A stretch of DNA of 64,000 bases from Bathynomus jamesi (Eukaryota > Arthropoda > Malacostraca > Isopoda > Cirolanidae), in NCBI GenBank assembly GCA_023014485.1, contig JAJOZX010006165.1, forward strand, positions 180,001 through 244,000, given 5' to 3'. Position 1 is the first letter of the stretch, and every line of letters begins with the position of its first letter. Below the pieces are notes generated by a model. The model was not told where the DNA came from. It made no database searches and saw only the letters and a program-made list of their open reading frames with translations. The position numbers were made by a program, and so were the translations under genes. Shown one piece after another: positions 30,129 to 42,462 of this stretch.

Positions 30129-31009
30129 GTAAAAAGTTGAAACAAAGCAAAGCACATTTATTTCTATTCAGAATCGTTTAATAGTAAATACATGGTGTCT
30201 ACAGACAGACAGAACTGTCTTTTTATAGTATAGATAAGTCAAGTTGGTTGGTTGATCTACAGTATTTAACTCCCTTGGTCCAATCGAGGGTACATCCAAA
30301 GGCTACCAACGTATATCAAATCAGACGACGCCTGTACAAAATTTCATACACATTTTTTAAATCGAGAAAAAGCAAGTCGGTCAATAAATTTACAAAATAA
30401 CGAAGACAAATTTTTTAGTTTCACATCCAAAATAAGCGAGTTAAAATTTGTAAAGTTGCATTTAAAATCTAAGTGCCTCGTGAACTTAAAGTAAATATTA
30501 GGCTTTCACTGGCTTAAAATATTCCGATCAAAAACCTTTCGTATGAAATTATTTGCATGCTATAATCCGAACATGAGTGAGCATCAGAAGAACGTCGAGA
30601 TTGAGTTTGTTCTTGTGTTTGACGCTCTCTCCATCGTTGTTTTCTTTCTGTTGCTAAACGTCGTTTTCTTTCAGCATGATCCTCGTTCATCGTGGGCTAA
30701 ACGAATTTCTGATATAAAAGAAAATTGACAACTCGAAGACTTTTGAAAGCCGTAAAAATATTTAGTCTGTAATGGTTGCAGCACCAGTATGAAAGTGCAT
30801 AAAAAGAACTCATTTGGTAAATTTTTGAACTTAGCCGCAGATTAAATTTCAGCTCAAAGCTGAATGCAAAAGCAAATATTTTTTACACTTTTTAAAATTA
30901 TAATTAAAAGTAGAATTCATTACGCCTTTTTCTAATGCATTAAAATACAAATATCGCCCATATATATCAAGAATCTTCTTCTCTTTTCGAGCGTGACAGA
31001 CTGACAGAC
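30129..31009. other. intergenic, no gene recognised
   Basis: AT-rich, no convincing frame. A 61-aa frame at 30543-30728 lacks motifs. It resembles the sequence at 33980-34250 in places, for example GAAAAGC..GTC..TAAATTTACAAAAT. Confidence 0.4.
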
Positions 31010-31323
31010 ATTCCTGGGTGTTGTTGTTGTTGTTGTTTAGCCGATCAGCCCACCCTGATCGAGCAAGCCGGAGAGAACAACGTGAAAAAAGTGTTAGCAG
31101 CTGACGAGGAAGCTTCTAAACAGTGGCTGCATCCTCCAGCGCAGGACACGTCAACGCGAAGAGGCGACGTCAAACCAAAACATCAACGCGCTGGTGGCCA
31201 AACTTCCTCAAATCTCCGTGCAGCGGGCTGTCTACGGTTGGCCAGACTGGCAGTCGACGGCCTGTTGCGTGGCACGGTCAGAGTGCCGATCGGCTCCCGG
31301 GGCCGGACCTATTCCTGGGTGTT
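31010..31323 (-). mobile_element. SINE-like or internally deleted LINE, shares LINE tail
   Basis: A 288-bp insert (31023-31310) flanked by a perfect 13-bp duplication ATTCCTGGGTGTT (31010-31022 and 31311-31323). On the minus strand its last 50-60 bp read GCTTGCTCGATCAGGGTGGG, GGGCTGATCGGCTAAACAA and (CAA)n, matching the 3' end of the LINEs at 27053 and 31517. The GC-rich 5' part has no match to those LINE copies. Two plus-strand frames across it are incidental. No clear Pol III A/B boxes were seen. Confidence 0.85.
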
Positions 31324-31504
31324 TATAGTATTAATTCCTATTACATTAATATTTGCGTTATGCTTCTGATTTGACGAATAAAGTTATTACTAAATATTGA
31401 ATTAACCGCCATCCCGTACATACTTTACACGACTATGTTAAAAGAATGAAAATGGTTAAACATCATAGATGCAAAGATGATAATCTCATTCACTTATAAT
31501 TACT
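31324..31504. other. short intergenic spacer
   Basis: AT-rich, nothing recognised. It ends in the ATTATAATAATA that is duplicated around LINE copy 2. Confidence 0.5.
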
Positions 31505-31516
31505 ATTATAATAATA

Positions 31517-33950
31517 GAAAGCTGATTGGGAACAGTTCAAAATACAGACTGAGGAACAATTCACCACATTAAACAGCACACCCATCATAAACATCAATAC
31601 AACACTCAAGACATTTAATCAGATCATCAATAATGCAAACAAATACATACCGAAGGGCAACATTAGGAAATACAACCCAAATTACACTAGAGAAATAGCC
31701 CACCTCATAAGGCAACGTAACAACCTCAAATATAACACACAAACCCCACACACAGAAGCCATAAAACAGCAGATACAACAGCTCAACACAGAAATAAACA
31801 AAAAACTCAAAGAAAAACAAACAGAAACATTCAGGGAATTCATAACAACATTAAACCACTCCACAGATACATCCAGGCTATACAAGACTATAAACGGCAT
31901 TACCCACTCTAACAGCGGCATTCACACCTCACACGCGGCTATCTGTCGCAGCCAAAATAATATCCCAACATACTCACAACAAGCTAACATTCTAGTTAAT
32001 CACTACGCAAAGATAAGTCACTTAAACAGAGACAACAACCAGAAACATGCAGACAGACAAACAGCCAGACACAAGAAAACCTACAGACTCGACACAACCA
32101 TTACACCCTTCAATACAGACCAGACCACCAAGATCATCAAAAACATTAAGAATTCGAAGGCTACTGGACCAGACAACATATCTAACATACACCTTAAACA
32201 CTTGGGCCCACAAGGAATACTAGCTCTCACAAACATCAGCACATATTCATACCAGCACTGTATTATTCCTGACATATGGAAACAAGGTAAAATTATTACA
32301 CTACTCAAACCAAACAAAAATCCAACAGAACCAGCTTCCTATAGACCCATTACTTTACTATGCACACCTTCCAAAGTAACAGAAAGACTAATCTTACAAA
32401 TCACCAACCCACACATTCCACTATCGCCTACTCAACATGGATTCAGACCTCACCACTCAACCACGACATTACTCACTAACCTCACGCAGCACATCATGGA
32501 TGGCATCAACTCCAGACGACCAGCTCAACGTACACTATTAGCAACAATAGACATTAGTAAAGCATTTGATGCTATCCCACGCTTCCCTCTCATAAACAAA
32601 TACTTAACACAAACCTGCACAATAACACCAAAAGGTGGCTGAGCAACTATCTTTCAGGAAGATACTCACATGTCACATTTAATGGCAAGTCATCCAAAAA
32701 CAAGCTTTTCCGAACGGGGTCCCTCAAGGCTCTGTTCTCTCACCAACACTCTTCAACTTATACATGCATGACATTCCAACACCCATAGATAACAAGCTTA
32801 CCTTATCATCATATGCAGATGACATCACTCTAACATCCACCCACAACAACATCGACACCGCTACAAATAACCTACAAACATACATAAACAGTATACAAGA
32901 CTGGCTCACACACAATAGACTCAAAGTAGCGCCCAGAAAATCAACCATTACCTTGCTTACAAGCAACACAAAAGAACACCAGGTAATTCCACAGCTTACA
33001 CTAAACAACATCAACATTCCACACACTCACAGGACCAAAATACTTGGGGTCACATACAACACATCATTATCTTTTGCAAACCACATTCAGGATATTAAAA
33101 ACAAATGTACGTCAAGACTTAACACGCTTAGGGTACTAACAGGCACAAACTTTGGACACCAGCAGGAAACAACATCACTCATATACAAACAATATATTCG
33201 CTCAGTTATGGACTATGCTAGCCCATGCTGGGCACCCATTATCTCAAACACACACATAAACACCTTACAGACAATACAAAACAACGCACTTCGTATCATT
33301 ACAGGATGCACTCAAACAACACCAATAGAACACCTGCACACAGAAACAAAAATACTGAAAGTTAGGGAACATTTAGACATGAAGGGAACACAATTCATGG
33401 CAGCAGCGACAACTAACCCACAACACCCTTGCCACTACATGTACAATCACTCACCGACACCTCGCACCATTAAGGTAACACCAGAGGACATTATAACCAA
33501 ATACTCCATTCCATACCACGCCCCACAGACATCACACAGTACAGAAAACACATACACACACACCTAACCCACAAAGCACTGACACGACTCGGTCCGAATG
33601 CGTCCTAGGTGCGAATGCGAAGCCGCCACCCATTAACAGGTCAGAGATCAGTCTGAGCAGATCGGATCGATTTAACTTAGCACGATTCCGATGTGGACAT
33701 TACCCCAACTTACTAACATATAAACACAGACTAGACAATTCCATAGACGACACCTGCCACCTGTGCCAGGACACACCACAAACAATTGAACACATTATGA
33801 CAGACTGTACCGCCCTAGCACAACAACGAACACAACGTCACTACTGCGCTGAACCTCTGGTCCACTCCGAAGAGGGCGATCGGTTACCTGCGTGCCGCGC
33901 GCCGGCTTGCTCGATCAGGGTGGGCTGATCGGCTAAACAACAACAACAAC
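31517..33950 (+). mobile_element. I/Jockey-group LINE copy 2, same 5' start as copy 1
   Basis: Flanked by a perfect 12-bp duplication ATTATAATAATA (31505-31516 and 33951-33962), so this is a genuine independent insertion. Its first base aligns with the first base of copy 1. The tail is (CAA)n. Confidence 0.92.
31518..33930 (+). pseudogene. LINE ORF2 remainder, frameshifted copy
   Basis: Very similar to the open frame at 27054-29474. A 3-bp deletion near 32225 keeps frame. A break near 32600 ends the first long frame after TIDISKAFDAIP. The catalytic SYADDITL lies in the frame that resumes about 32764. Further shifts follow near 33485 and 33600, and extra bases occur near 33890. The C-terminal zinc-knuckle codons are still recognisable at 33745-33800. 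It lacks the endonuclease, as copy 1 does. Confidence 0.87.
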
Positions 33951-33962
33951 ATTATAATAATA

Positions 33963-34802
33963 ATAATAATAACAAAAAGAATTTATCTAGCCTGAGTTAA
34001 TTACTACTAAAATATCCTATAGTAACTACTCAGGGATTGAAAACACGCTTCTACAAAGTTTTGTACTCTGTTGTGAAATCGAAGAAAAGCCAGTCAGGCC
34101 ATAAATTTACAAAAATAAGACGGCCATTTTGAACCTCACATCCAAAGCAAATCAGACCAAATTTGTGAAGATGCACTCAAAATCTAAGTCGCTCGTGAGC
34201 TTAAAATAAATGTTAAGGTCTTGCTGGCTTACAAGTTTCTGTTCAGAATAGTTTGTATTGATTTAATTACATGTTATAGAAGGTCATTAATATAACAGAA
34301 CTGAAATGTAATTTTTCTCATGTTCCTCATTATATACAGTATATAATAATAATAACAATAATAATAATAATAATAATAATAAATGTCTATGTATATGTAC
34401 GTATGTGTGTATATTTATGTATGTATGTATCGTATCGTAAATAATTTTCCGAAGTGTTCATTCAATTAAGGTTAATTATGGATTTTTCTCTACATTCGTT
34501 GAGTATTTTTTTCCTCAATCACTTTCCCACCGTAACTTACATATATACCAATTTCTCTTTGCCCTAAGTGATATTTCCAACCTCATTAGACTGCTCGTTT
34601 CGTTTCCTATGCATAAAATCTTTAAAGAATAAGTGGTGCAAATTTCCCCTGTATCAGAAAGATTATTTGAGAACGACATGACCAAATCATGACAAAATGC
34701 AAACAAACTGATGAGATATTTTTGATAGTTCCTGCGGAAGGCTGTTTTACCCTTCGGGTAATACATAGTTACTGTACAGTTAAAAAATAATATTTTTTTT
34801 AT
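33963..34802. other. intergenic with (ATA)n microsatellite
   Basis: Trinucleotide tracts lie at 33951-33975 and 34345-34384. No gene was recognised. A minus-strand 108-aa frame at 34515-34841 has no motif and is probably chance. Confidence 0.45.
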
Positions 34803-36135
34803 CTTTTTTTCAACAAAAATATCACGACTTAACCTAACCAATCGTCAAAGTTAAATTTAAATTTTTTTTTACTTAACAGTCAAAAAATAATATATACATG
34901 TATATACCTTTCAACCTTTCAAATGTTCCGTGTGATGATTCCTCATTTCACGAAGGTCAAGCCTGTCGCCCCTCCTCTCGAGTTGGCCTGGTGAAATAGT
35001 GATTTGATTTCATGTACTTTCCACCTCACATAGCCAGGCACTCCCGGCTCATCGGGAATTGTTCTGAGCCAGGCGTCTAATCTTGTTTTGAAGATGTCCA
35101 CCGCAACACCACTCGTGTTCCTCACGTCATTGGGCAGCTGATTAAACAGTTTTGGTCCTCTCACAACAAAACTATTTTCTTTCAGGGTTAAGGATGTTCC
35201 CTCTCTCGCCTTTAATTTGGGAACACGACACAGTCTTCCTTTTCTACTTTCCACTGTTGTTTGGGGAGTTAGAGGTTTCAGAGTAAGATTAGGGACTAGT
35301 TTCTACATTATTTTCCAAGTGTAAATAATGGTATCTCTCTCTCTCTCTCTCCTCCTTTCCAGTGAATATAGGTTTAATTCGCGTAACCCTTCTCATTAAT
35401 TTAGTTCTTTGCACCCATTGATCTTGGCTGTGAAACTTCTCTGAATCCCTTCTAGCTATCTAATGTCTTCTGTTTTATATGGGTATGTTAGGAACGCGCA
35501 GTATTCCAATTTGGGTATGATCAGTGTTTTCAGTAGAGGAATCATTATATTCCTATCCCTTCGTTTAAAGGTTCTCAGTATCTGCCCAGTTACTCTCTTT
35601 GTTCTGTTTACTGCTATCTTATTTTGTTTCAAATTTCGCATCATCAGTCATTACAACCCCTAAATCTTTTGCTTTAAAATTTCTCTGAATTTCCTGTCCA
35701 TTTGGGGTATAATATTCCATGGATATTAGGTCATCTCTTTTTCCGTACCGTAACAGCTGAAATTTCTCAGTGTTAAACTTCATATTGTTGTCTTCCGTCC
35801 ACTGGTAGATTCTGTTCATGTCTGTTTGTCGAGATCCTATATCTTCTGGGTTTCTTATTTTTCTACTGATATTTGTGTCATCGGCAAAGGATGTTACTGT
35901 GCTGTTTCTGGTAACGTCCTCATCTATGTCAGTTAGCATGATTATGAAGAGTAGTTGGAGCTAATGCTGTTCCTTGTGGTACTGAGATGATTATATATAA
36001 AATTAGCCAACTGGTTAGGTTAACTGAATGCCAGGTTAGGTGAACTGTACACCTTGACAATTGGTATGGTTAAGTCGGATATTTTCATTAGTTTTAACGA
36101 AAATATCACGATTTAACCTAACCAATCGTTAAGGG
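34803..36135. repeat. direct and inverted copies of a 30-bp word flanking a LINE fragment
   Basis: AAAATATCACGACTTAACCT, continuing AACCAATCGT, occurs at about 34817-34846 and, nearly identical, at about 36096-36126. An inverted relative lies at about 36053-36080. The LINE fragment at 34930-36000 lies between the direct copies. Confidence 0.6.
34930..36000 (-). pseudogene. CR1-type LINE ORF2 C-terminal part, broken
   Basis: Read on the minus strand. Near 35960 a VPQGT-like segment begins the preserved region. The catalytic SFADDTNI lies about 35885, followed by the thumb and an AKDLGVVMTDDAKF block. The LIIPKLEYCAFL segment lies in a second frame (35644-35456), and a C-terminal segment with NSFVVRGPKLFNQLPNDVRN (35254-34943) follows, ending near 34943. 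The frames do not join, and the N-terminal RT, endonuclease and ORF1 are absent. The family differs from the LINE at 1-2660. Confidence 0.78.
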
Positions 36136-36395
36136 CGTACAGTTGACCTAACCGGGCATTCAATTAACCTAACTGGGCATTCAATAATTTTCCCATAGGT
36201 TTCGATTAATTTTAAACAACTTTTACCTAATAATTTTTTCTCTCGAGGAGCCGTTTCCGTGTTTTAATGTGGGACAGATAGACTGACAGACAGACAGAGA
36301 GACGGACAGACGGATAGCATATATAGGGCCTATAGATTTTTAAAAATTCACATTTTTTTCTTATTAAAAAAATTATAATTTTGTTTGAGGGATCG

Positions 36396-36401
<6 letters not shown>

Positions 36402-36458
<57 letters not shown>
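36402..36458. repeat. (TA)n microsatellite
   Basis: TA tract with one break near 36431. Confidence 0.95.
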
Positions 36459-36461
<3 letters not shown>

Positions 36462-36721
36462 TTCGTAATGTAACTATAACGTAACTATAATTATTACTAT
36501 TATAAACCGAAGCTATATATCTCTGAATACTCAGTTTTGAAGAAACAGAACTTTTTACCTTAATATTTCCATAACAAAAAATTTGGTTTCTGAGAATGAA
36601 GTCGGTGCAGCGTTGTTTTTTTTAATAAAATGAATCAGTTCAGAATTCCTTTTATTTTTGCAACATGAAAAATTAACTTTTTGTAGTACTGTATTAAAAG
36701 TTATTTTTTATGCAATATAAA

Positions 36722-36750
<29 letters not shown>
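36722..36750 (+). repeat. (TG)n microsatellite
   Basis: Uninterrupted TG tract. Confidence 0.95.
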
Positions 36751-36752
<2 letters not shown>

Positions 36753-39208
36753 TCACGGCAACTTTCCGAGGGTAAATGAGGTCAAGTGTATAATAATTCA
36801 CCGATGAAGTAGGGTTTTATTTTTTAGTTTATAAGGTAACACTTTTGCTACCTCGGAAATTTAAAAATTATATAAAAATCTGAACAAAATTTTATTGTTG
36901 GTAAAAGATATGTTTGTCTTCATAAGGTTAGGTTACCTTAGGTTAGATTACACTACATTAGGTTACACTAGATTAGGTTATGTAACTATTTAATGACCAA
37001 ACAGAAACTACCCCTGGAGCCGTCACTTGCGTCCGAAACCCTTATCGCGTCCTTCTCCGTTTTATTGCACTAAGGTTAGGTTTGGTTAAATAGTTTTTTA
37101 GATATATGGATTTAAGAAAAAGTCGGCACCTTGCTTATGCTGAGATAAGCAAGTATATATGTACGTGTGTGTGTGTGTGTGTAGTTTTACCTCACCTGCC
37201 TGTGACTCTGTGGTCTTAATAAATACAGATATACATGATGATTCTAACTTTTTTGAACCTGTGGAATGTTCGAATTGCCAAACTTACTTAACAAACAACC
37301 AAGAAAATATTTACCTCAACAAAAAGTATAAATTTAATAATATTTATTAATATACAAGGCAATTGTATATCAGGTTAGGTTATCTTTTTCACGTGTGGAA
37401 AATATTGAACTTGCAGTGTAAAACATAATGATAATGATATGTTAAGCAACAACGACGGATCACACCATCACCATAAATTTTCATTTTCCTTGTTGCTATT
37501 CTTGAATATTTTACTTCATACGCTACACTGAATATTAATTGCGCATATTAATAAAAAACGATCGTCATTATTTTAAAGATATGTTTGAAAACGATTTTAT
37601 ATTAATGAGAAAGAATATTGAATATCTCAATACAAAAGCTGTTTACAAAATGTGGCATCCTAAAACAACTTTCAAAATGAAGCCTCTAAAAAAGAATAGA
37701 GTACAAGGGAACCCAAGAACGTACAAAAACCTTAAAAAAGTTAAATAATTTAACCCACTTGCACATTTGATACTCCTTAAGTTTAGAGAGGGAGAGATGG
37801 AGATGGAGAGGGAGATTCAACGAAAAAATTAGAATGAACAAAAATTACCAAATTGCAAAATACTTCTTGGACTTAATGGAAGTAACCTTAAAGAGAAGAT
37901 GTATTCACTAATAAATGTAACTACAAAAATAAAAAGGATATTTTCATATGTCATTTCAATGAAATGGTTAAATAATTCGAAGAACGTTATTAGGATACAT
38001 CACTATGGAATTTGCCTCTCATAGCAAGATTGAAACAACAATAACTCAATTAAGTAAAGGAGTAACATTCCCAAACCCTTTTTTTTTCCTATACAGAGGG
38101 GGATCGTGTACTTAGTCATCTGAACTACAGCATTACGAGTAAATAGCCGGCTGAACTCAACTCAAAGGGGTGCCGGAAGTCGAACCTGGAATCTGCATGT
38201 TCCGAGGTCAATCCCCAATTCAGGAGTCAAAGGAATTCAAAGAAATCAATTAAGATTTCATAAACAAAGAAAAAAATGCAGGCAAATATTACTGTAACTT
38301 CTGAAAAATACACTCTTATGTAGAGTTACAGAATCAGTACAAAAGGAGAATGCACTGGAGTTAAGAAAATTAGTAGTAACATGACCAGCGCCGGATTAAC
38401 CATTAGGATAATAAAGCTCTAACCTTAGGCCCTCGAGTTTAGGCCTTAATTTTATATCATAAACCCTCAATCTTTGTAACAAGGTTGGTTAAGTAATATC
38501 ATATACTGTATAACTGCATAATTATATCTTCAGAGGTGGAAAATAAGAGTTTTTTAGTTTCAGTTGAGTTTTTTTTATATATCATTATACTGTATCTGAT
38601 GGTGCATTATTGTCGATATGTTTGTGTGATTTTCATTCATTTTTGTATGATTAGCTTCGAAAGGTTAATCTGTTCCCGAAACTGTTTTTCAGACTTTGGG
38701 AATTTGGGCCTAGTGTAGTGATCATTCAGCATGTCGAAGAAAGGGGGATGTTTTGTTTGATGTCACAGTTTAAAGCCAGGAGAAAGAAATCATTCTCTAT
38801 TTAAATTGTATGCTGTTTTTCTTGGGGTTTTACGTACAGTTGCGCTCATTATTTGTAGGACACTCTTGAGAACAGATAGCGACACCTGGCATATATTTGT
38901 TGTGTGTACTACAAACGGTTGTAACATTTTATGAATGAATCTGGGGTTTAGCGCTGATTGGTTGGCTGACTTATTGACAAATGTCTTTAGAACATAATTA
39001 TTTCCACTCATCACTCTGGTTTACATATTACTAAGGAAATATAAATGAATAATTAAACATAAATTCAAGAAAGGGATATATATTAAAAATAAAGTGAATA
39101 AAAAATGGTCTTGTAAAAACTAAAAAAAGAAACATTCGGACGTGATGACAGTGTTCATGATATTGGCAAGCCTGTCATCCTGAAAGAACTGGGCGAATAT
39201 TTAATTAT

Positions 39209-40044
39209 ATGTTTATGGAAACATACAATCCCCATCCCTCTCGGCCTGATCTTTCTCCTGATGACCCCGGTATGTCCTCGGACCTTTCTCCCGACACTCC
39301 TGATTTGTCTCCTGGCCTCTCACGTGACGACCCTGGCATGTCCACGGACGTGTCTCAAGGTGCTTCCCTTATAGCTATCCTGGAGCCCTTCCGGGCTCCG
39401 GATGGCTCCGATGGAACGAAGGCCTCTGTCCTCTCCGTTTCGGCCTCGCATGCTGTCAAGCCGAAGCGTGTTAAGACTGGCCGAAGGCACAGAGTTCCAA
39501 GGGCTCTAACGGGAGGAATAAGAGTTCTACCCGATCTGTCACTGAAGTCTTACTAGGGGTGTTTGAACCCAGAAACTACCAGAAATTTTTAGTGATTAAA
39601 GCTTTGGAAGGTCAATTCATCATGGACATTGACATTTTTTATGTCCATCGCACACCTTGATGGCAGCGTGCGGCCGTGAACCGAGAGTCTCTGCCCAAAG
39701 GGATGGTAGCCTCCTTGTTGAGGTGTCATCCCCAGAGGAGAGTGCTTGGCTCCGTGCTATATCGGCTGTGCCAGGTGCTGATATCTCTTGTGCTCCTCAT
39801 GCCACGCTGAACCAGTGTAGGGGGGTTGTATTCTGCCGTGAACTGGTGCGTTATTTCGAGGAAAAGCTTGTCAGATAGTTGAAGGACGAGCACGTTGTGA
39901 AAGTAGAACGCTTCCAAAAGAAGGTGGATGGCGTTCTTACTCCAACCACAACACTACTCATGGCCTTTGATAGGTTTGACTTGCCTGAAATCATAAAGGT
40001 GGCATGGCTTCGACTCCCTGTCCCTCCCTGCCGTGTGTCCCCAA
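39209..40044 (+). pseudogene. I-type LINE ORF1 (gag), N-terminal part
   Basis: The first frame (39209-39556) is Pro/Ser/Asp rich with repeats of LSPDDPGMSSDLSPD-like type. A second (39657-39878) has DGSLLVEVSSPEESAWLR, ISAVPGADISCAPHATLNQC and GVVFCRELVRYFEE, and then a TAG at 39876-39878. The frame continues with a TTLLMAFDRFDLPE block. These are the conserved blocks before the zinc knuckles in I/Jockey gag proteins, which bind element RNA. At least one frame change separates this part from the zinc knuckles beyond the inserted transposon. Confidence 0.7.
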
Positions 40045-40469
40045 TAGGGTGGTCCATAATTTCACTTTTTAAAATTTATAATGGTCCAACATGCTAATGT
40101 TATGGGCATTGGTGCAAGAAACAACATGGTTACCAGTTTTTGGAGTTCCAGTAATGTCAGACCCCCCCACCCCCCACCCCCAATTTATATTGCATAGTAA
40201 AAACTGAGTAAAAACGACATCTTTTAAGCATATTTTTAAGATTAATCATATTTAATCTTAAATAAAAGCATACATATTGCATATCAATTTATTCAGAAAT
40301 CAACTTTGCACATTTTGGTGTATAAATTGATTACTTATTCGTAATAGTATACATAGAAATGTTCTATAACAGCTGATTAAGAAATATATTTTGTGTGTTT
40401 TTCAGATATCCAATGATGTATATAGTATATGATGCATTTTTCACTTGGTTGATTCTAATCTTATTTTAA

Positions 40470-41937
40470 ATGAATATCATGGCTACTCCTAAGAAATTAA
40501 ATATAAAGTTAAGAAAAAGCAGTTATGATCCAATTATTGGTAATCTTAAAGATGAACTGATTCCTACAGGACTATTCCAGCTACCATCCCAATCAGATGC
40601 ACTTCAGCATTTCTATCATTTAAAAAGAAATGATATGGTTATGAACAATAAAGAGGAGGCTGCAACAGTTGTACTTAATAAAGTTAAAAAATTCTGGGAT
40701 TTAGCTGGCATTAAAACGCAAGATATTTCGAAAAGCAGAAAACCAAAAGAAAAGATTCTGACTTCAGTTAATGAGTATGAAACACTGAAGAAACACAAAA
40801 ACAGGAATACTTTCGAAGATAAAAAGGATATTTTTTGTAAAAATTAAGATATGCTATTGGATATATCGGCAGCAGATGCTATTGAAACAATAATGAAAGA
40901 CAGAATGAGAACAACAAGAAACAAAAGCGAAGATATAAAATTTCTTGAAGATCAAAGAACTATTCGGAATATGTACGTCTCCAGCCTTCATAAGTCTTAT
41001 GTAACTCGGACAGAAAGACGAAACCAAAGAATTCGACATGACGAAGAGAGAAAAGAAAAACTCTTAGCATGGATGCAGGACCAAGTGGTGAACAAATGAA
41101 TATTTCCCAGAGGCGACTACAGAGAATGTGCCGAGGTTGCTCTATTAGTTCTTGGGGAAAACGTCTCAAACACTGGTGTGAGATAGGCTATGCCTGGGGC
41201 AGTACACTATGCGAGGTGGATGCCATCTGTATTGTATCCAGCAAAGATGTACGCATTCTCTGATCAAGCTGGGTATGATTCAAATATGACAGCAAAACTA
41301 GAGAGAATGTGCATATTCAACTGCCTCTACTATATAAAACCTTGGTTGCATGCTTTCGTCGCCTGTGATGCACCTGTCAACGATTTAAATCCTTTTAATG
41401 AACTCATTGAATATAAAAATTATGATCACCATGTAGCATCCAGTGTTCTTAAGGGATTAAATGGTCAGCTATGGTATCTGACTGAGGAACTAGTACCACT
41501 TGCTTTGTTTTCCCGGCAAATTTCAGATGCAGAAAAAAAGTCTGATTGCAAAGTCAATGAAGAAAGTCTGTCAAATCAACCCGCAACACCCTCCTCCCAA
41601 AGGAGCTAACAAATACAACTAAGCTGTGTCAGTTAGTTGGTAAGGGTTCTTCATTTGTTTTCCAATACTTGGGTACTAGTGGTGACTGGCTAAATGAACC
41701 TGTTACTTCTTGGAAAAATTGCAAATCTTTCCAGGTTATGGAGAACTTTATCAAAAATATGAAAGTTGTGAATGATCCTGCCGAGAGAGCAATCAAGCTG
41801 ATTGAAGATTTCAAAGACAGAATTGTTAATGATGAATCACAAAAAAATTTCTGGTAAAAGTTATAGAACAACATCGACGCCTTCTTCCAGACTTCAAGAA
41901 AAAATCTTTGGCTGAAATGTATAATTATGTTAAGTGA
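40470..41937 (+). pseudogene. candidate transposase of an uncharacterised family, broken
   Basis: About 490 codons from ATG 40470. The frame is kept to 41609 despite stops at 40845-40847, 41097-41099 and 41184-41186, then shifts near 41600 and again near 41850 before the final TGA at 41935-41937. Blocks that I recognise from multi-copy uncharacterised arthropod proteins are GAVHYARWMPSVLYPAKMYA, YIKPWLHAF, LWYLTEELVPLALFSRQI and NDPAERAIKLIEDFKDRI. No zinc finger or hAT dimerisation motif was recognised, and I cannot point to a catalytic triad. Being the only gene between matching inverted repeats with a target duplication, it is most simply the element's transposase. Confidence 0.65.
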
Positions 41938-42039
41938 GCGTTTATTGTGTAATGTTATGCAGAAGTATTTATCTTTTTAATTAAACTTTGGTATAATTTT
42001 TTAATCATTGTAAAAGGAATTCATTTTTGTTTAAAAATA

Positions 42040-42180
42040 AATGCAAAAAAAAAAAAACGATGGGGACCTGGAATCAGGTTTGTTCCCACTCGAAATATAC
42101 TGTAGCTGGCTTGATAAGCTGGTCTCATTTCGAGCCCATCGCCGCGAAGCTGCCTGGGATGATGCTTCAGGGTGGCGGTA
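42040..42180 (+). repeat. possible tRNA-derived SINE inside the transposon
   Basis: After an A13 run, TGGCTTGATAAGC (about 42108) resembles an A box and TTTCGAGCCC (about 42129) a B box about 20 bp further on. The weak A box and the lack of a target duplication make this tentative. Confidence 0.3.
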
Positions 42181-42462
42181 ACACCCCTAGAATATATAAT
42201 TAATTAAAATAATATATTATTACCACGAAAAAATAATATAGTCATATGTTTATTCACAGAGAAACGGAAAAACTTTCGTTTTCTCAGTCAAATTTTTAGG
42301 TCCCATATAAATTGCGGGTGGGGGTGGGGTCTGATATTACCGGAACTCCAAAAACTGGTAACCATGTTGTTAATTGCACCAATGCCCACAATATTAGCTC
42401 GTTGGACCATTAAAAATTTTAAAAAGTGAAATTATGAAATTATAGACCACCCTAGTCCCCAA

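Larger units (their letters stand above)
36136..39200. other. AT-rich intergenic, no gene recognised
   Basis: Holds microsatellites (36402, 36722, 37160) and degenerate AGGTTA words at 36926-36985. A tRNA-like B box on the minus strand (GGTTCGACTTCC, at about 38172-38183) might mark a SINE. A GCGCCGGATTAACCATTAGG segment at 38390 resembles repeat ends seen in other arthropods. A 69-aa basic frame at 37539-37748 has no recognisable domain. Confidence 0.45.
40045..42454 (+). mobile_element. DNA transposon of an unnamed family, 8-bp target duplication
   Basis: TAGGGTGGTCCATAATTTC at 40045 and its inverted partner at the right end, read inward TAGGGTGGTCTATAATTTC, delimit the element. The inverted repeats extend about 120 bp, including the GGTTACCAGTTTTTGGAGTT word on the left. 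GTCCCCAA flanks both sides exactly (40037-40044, 42455-42462). It splits the gag gene of an I-type LINE between its N-terminal part and the zinc knuckles. TAGGG ends and 8-bp duplications suggest a relationship to hAT, but the encoded protein does not look like hAT. Confidence 0.92.

Noticed and set aside
31082..31374. Two GC-rich plus-strand frames as a protein gene
   Set aside because: They lie within the SINE-like insert and read antisense to its tail.
36925..36985. TTAGG-like arthropod telomere repeat
   Set aside because: The words (TTAGGTTA and variants) are irregular and mixed with other bases over only about 60 bp; not an array.
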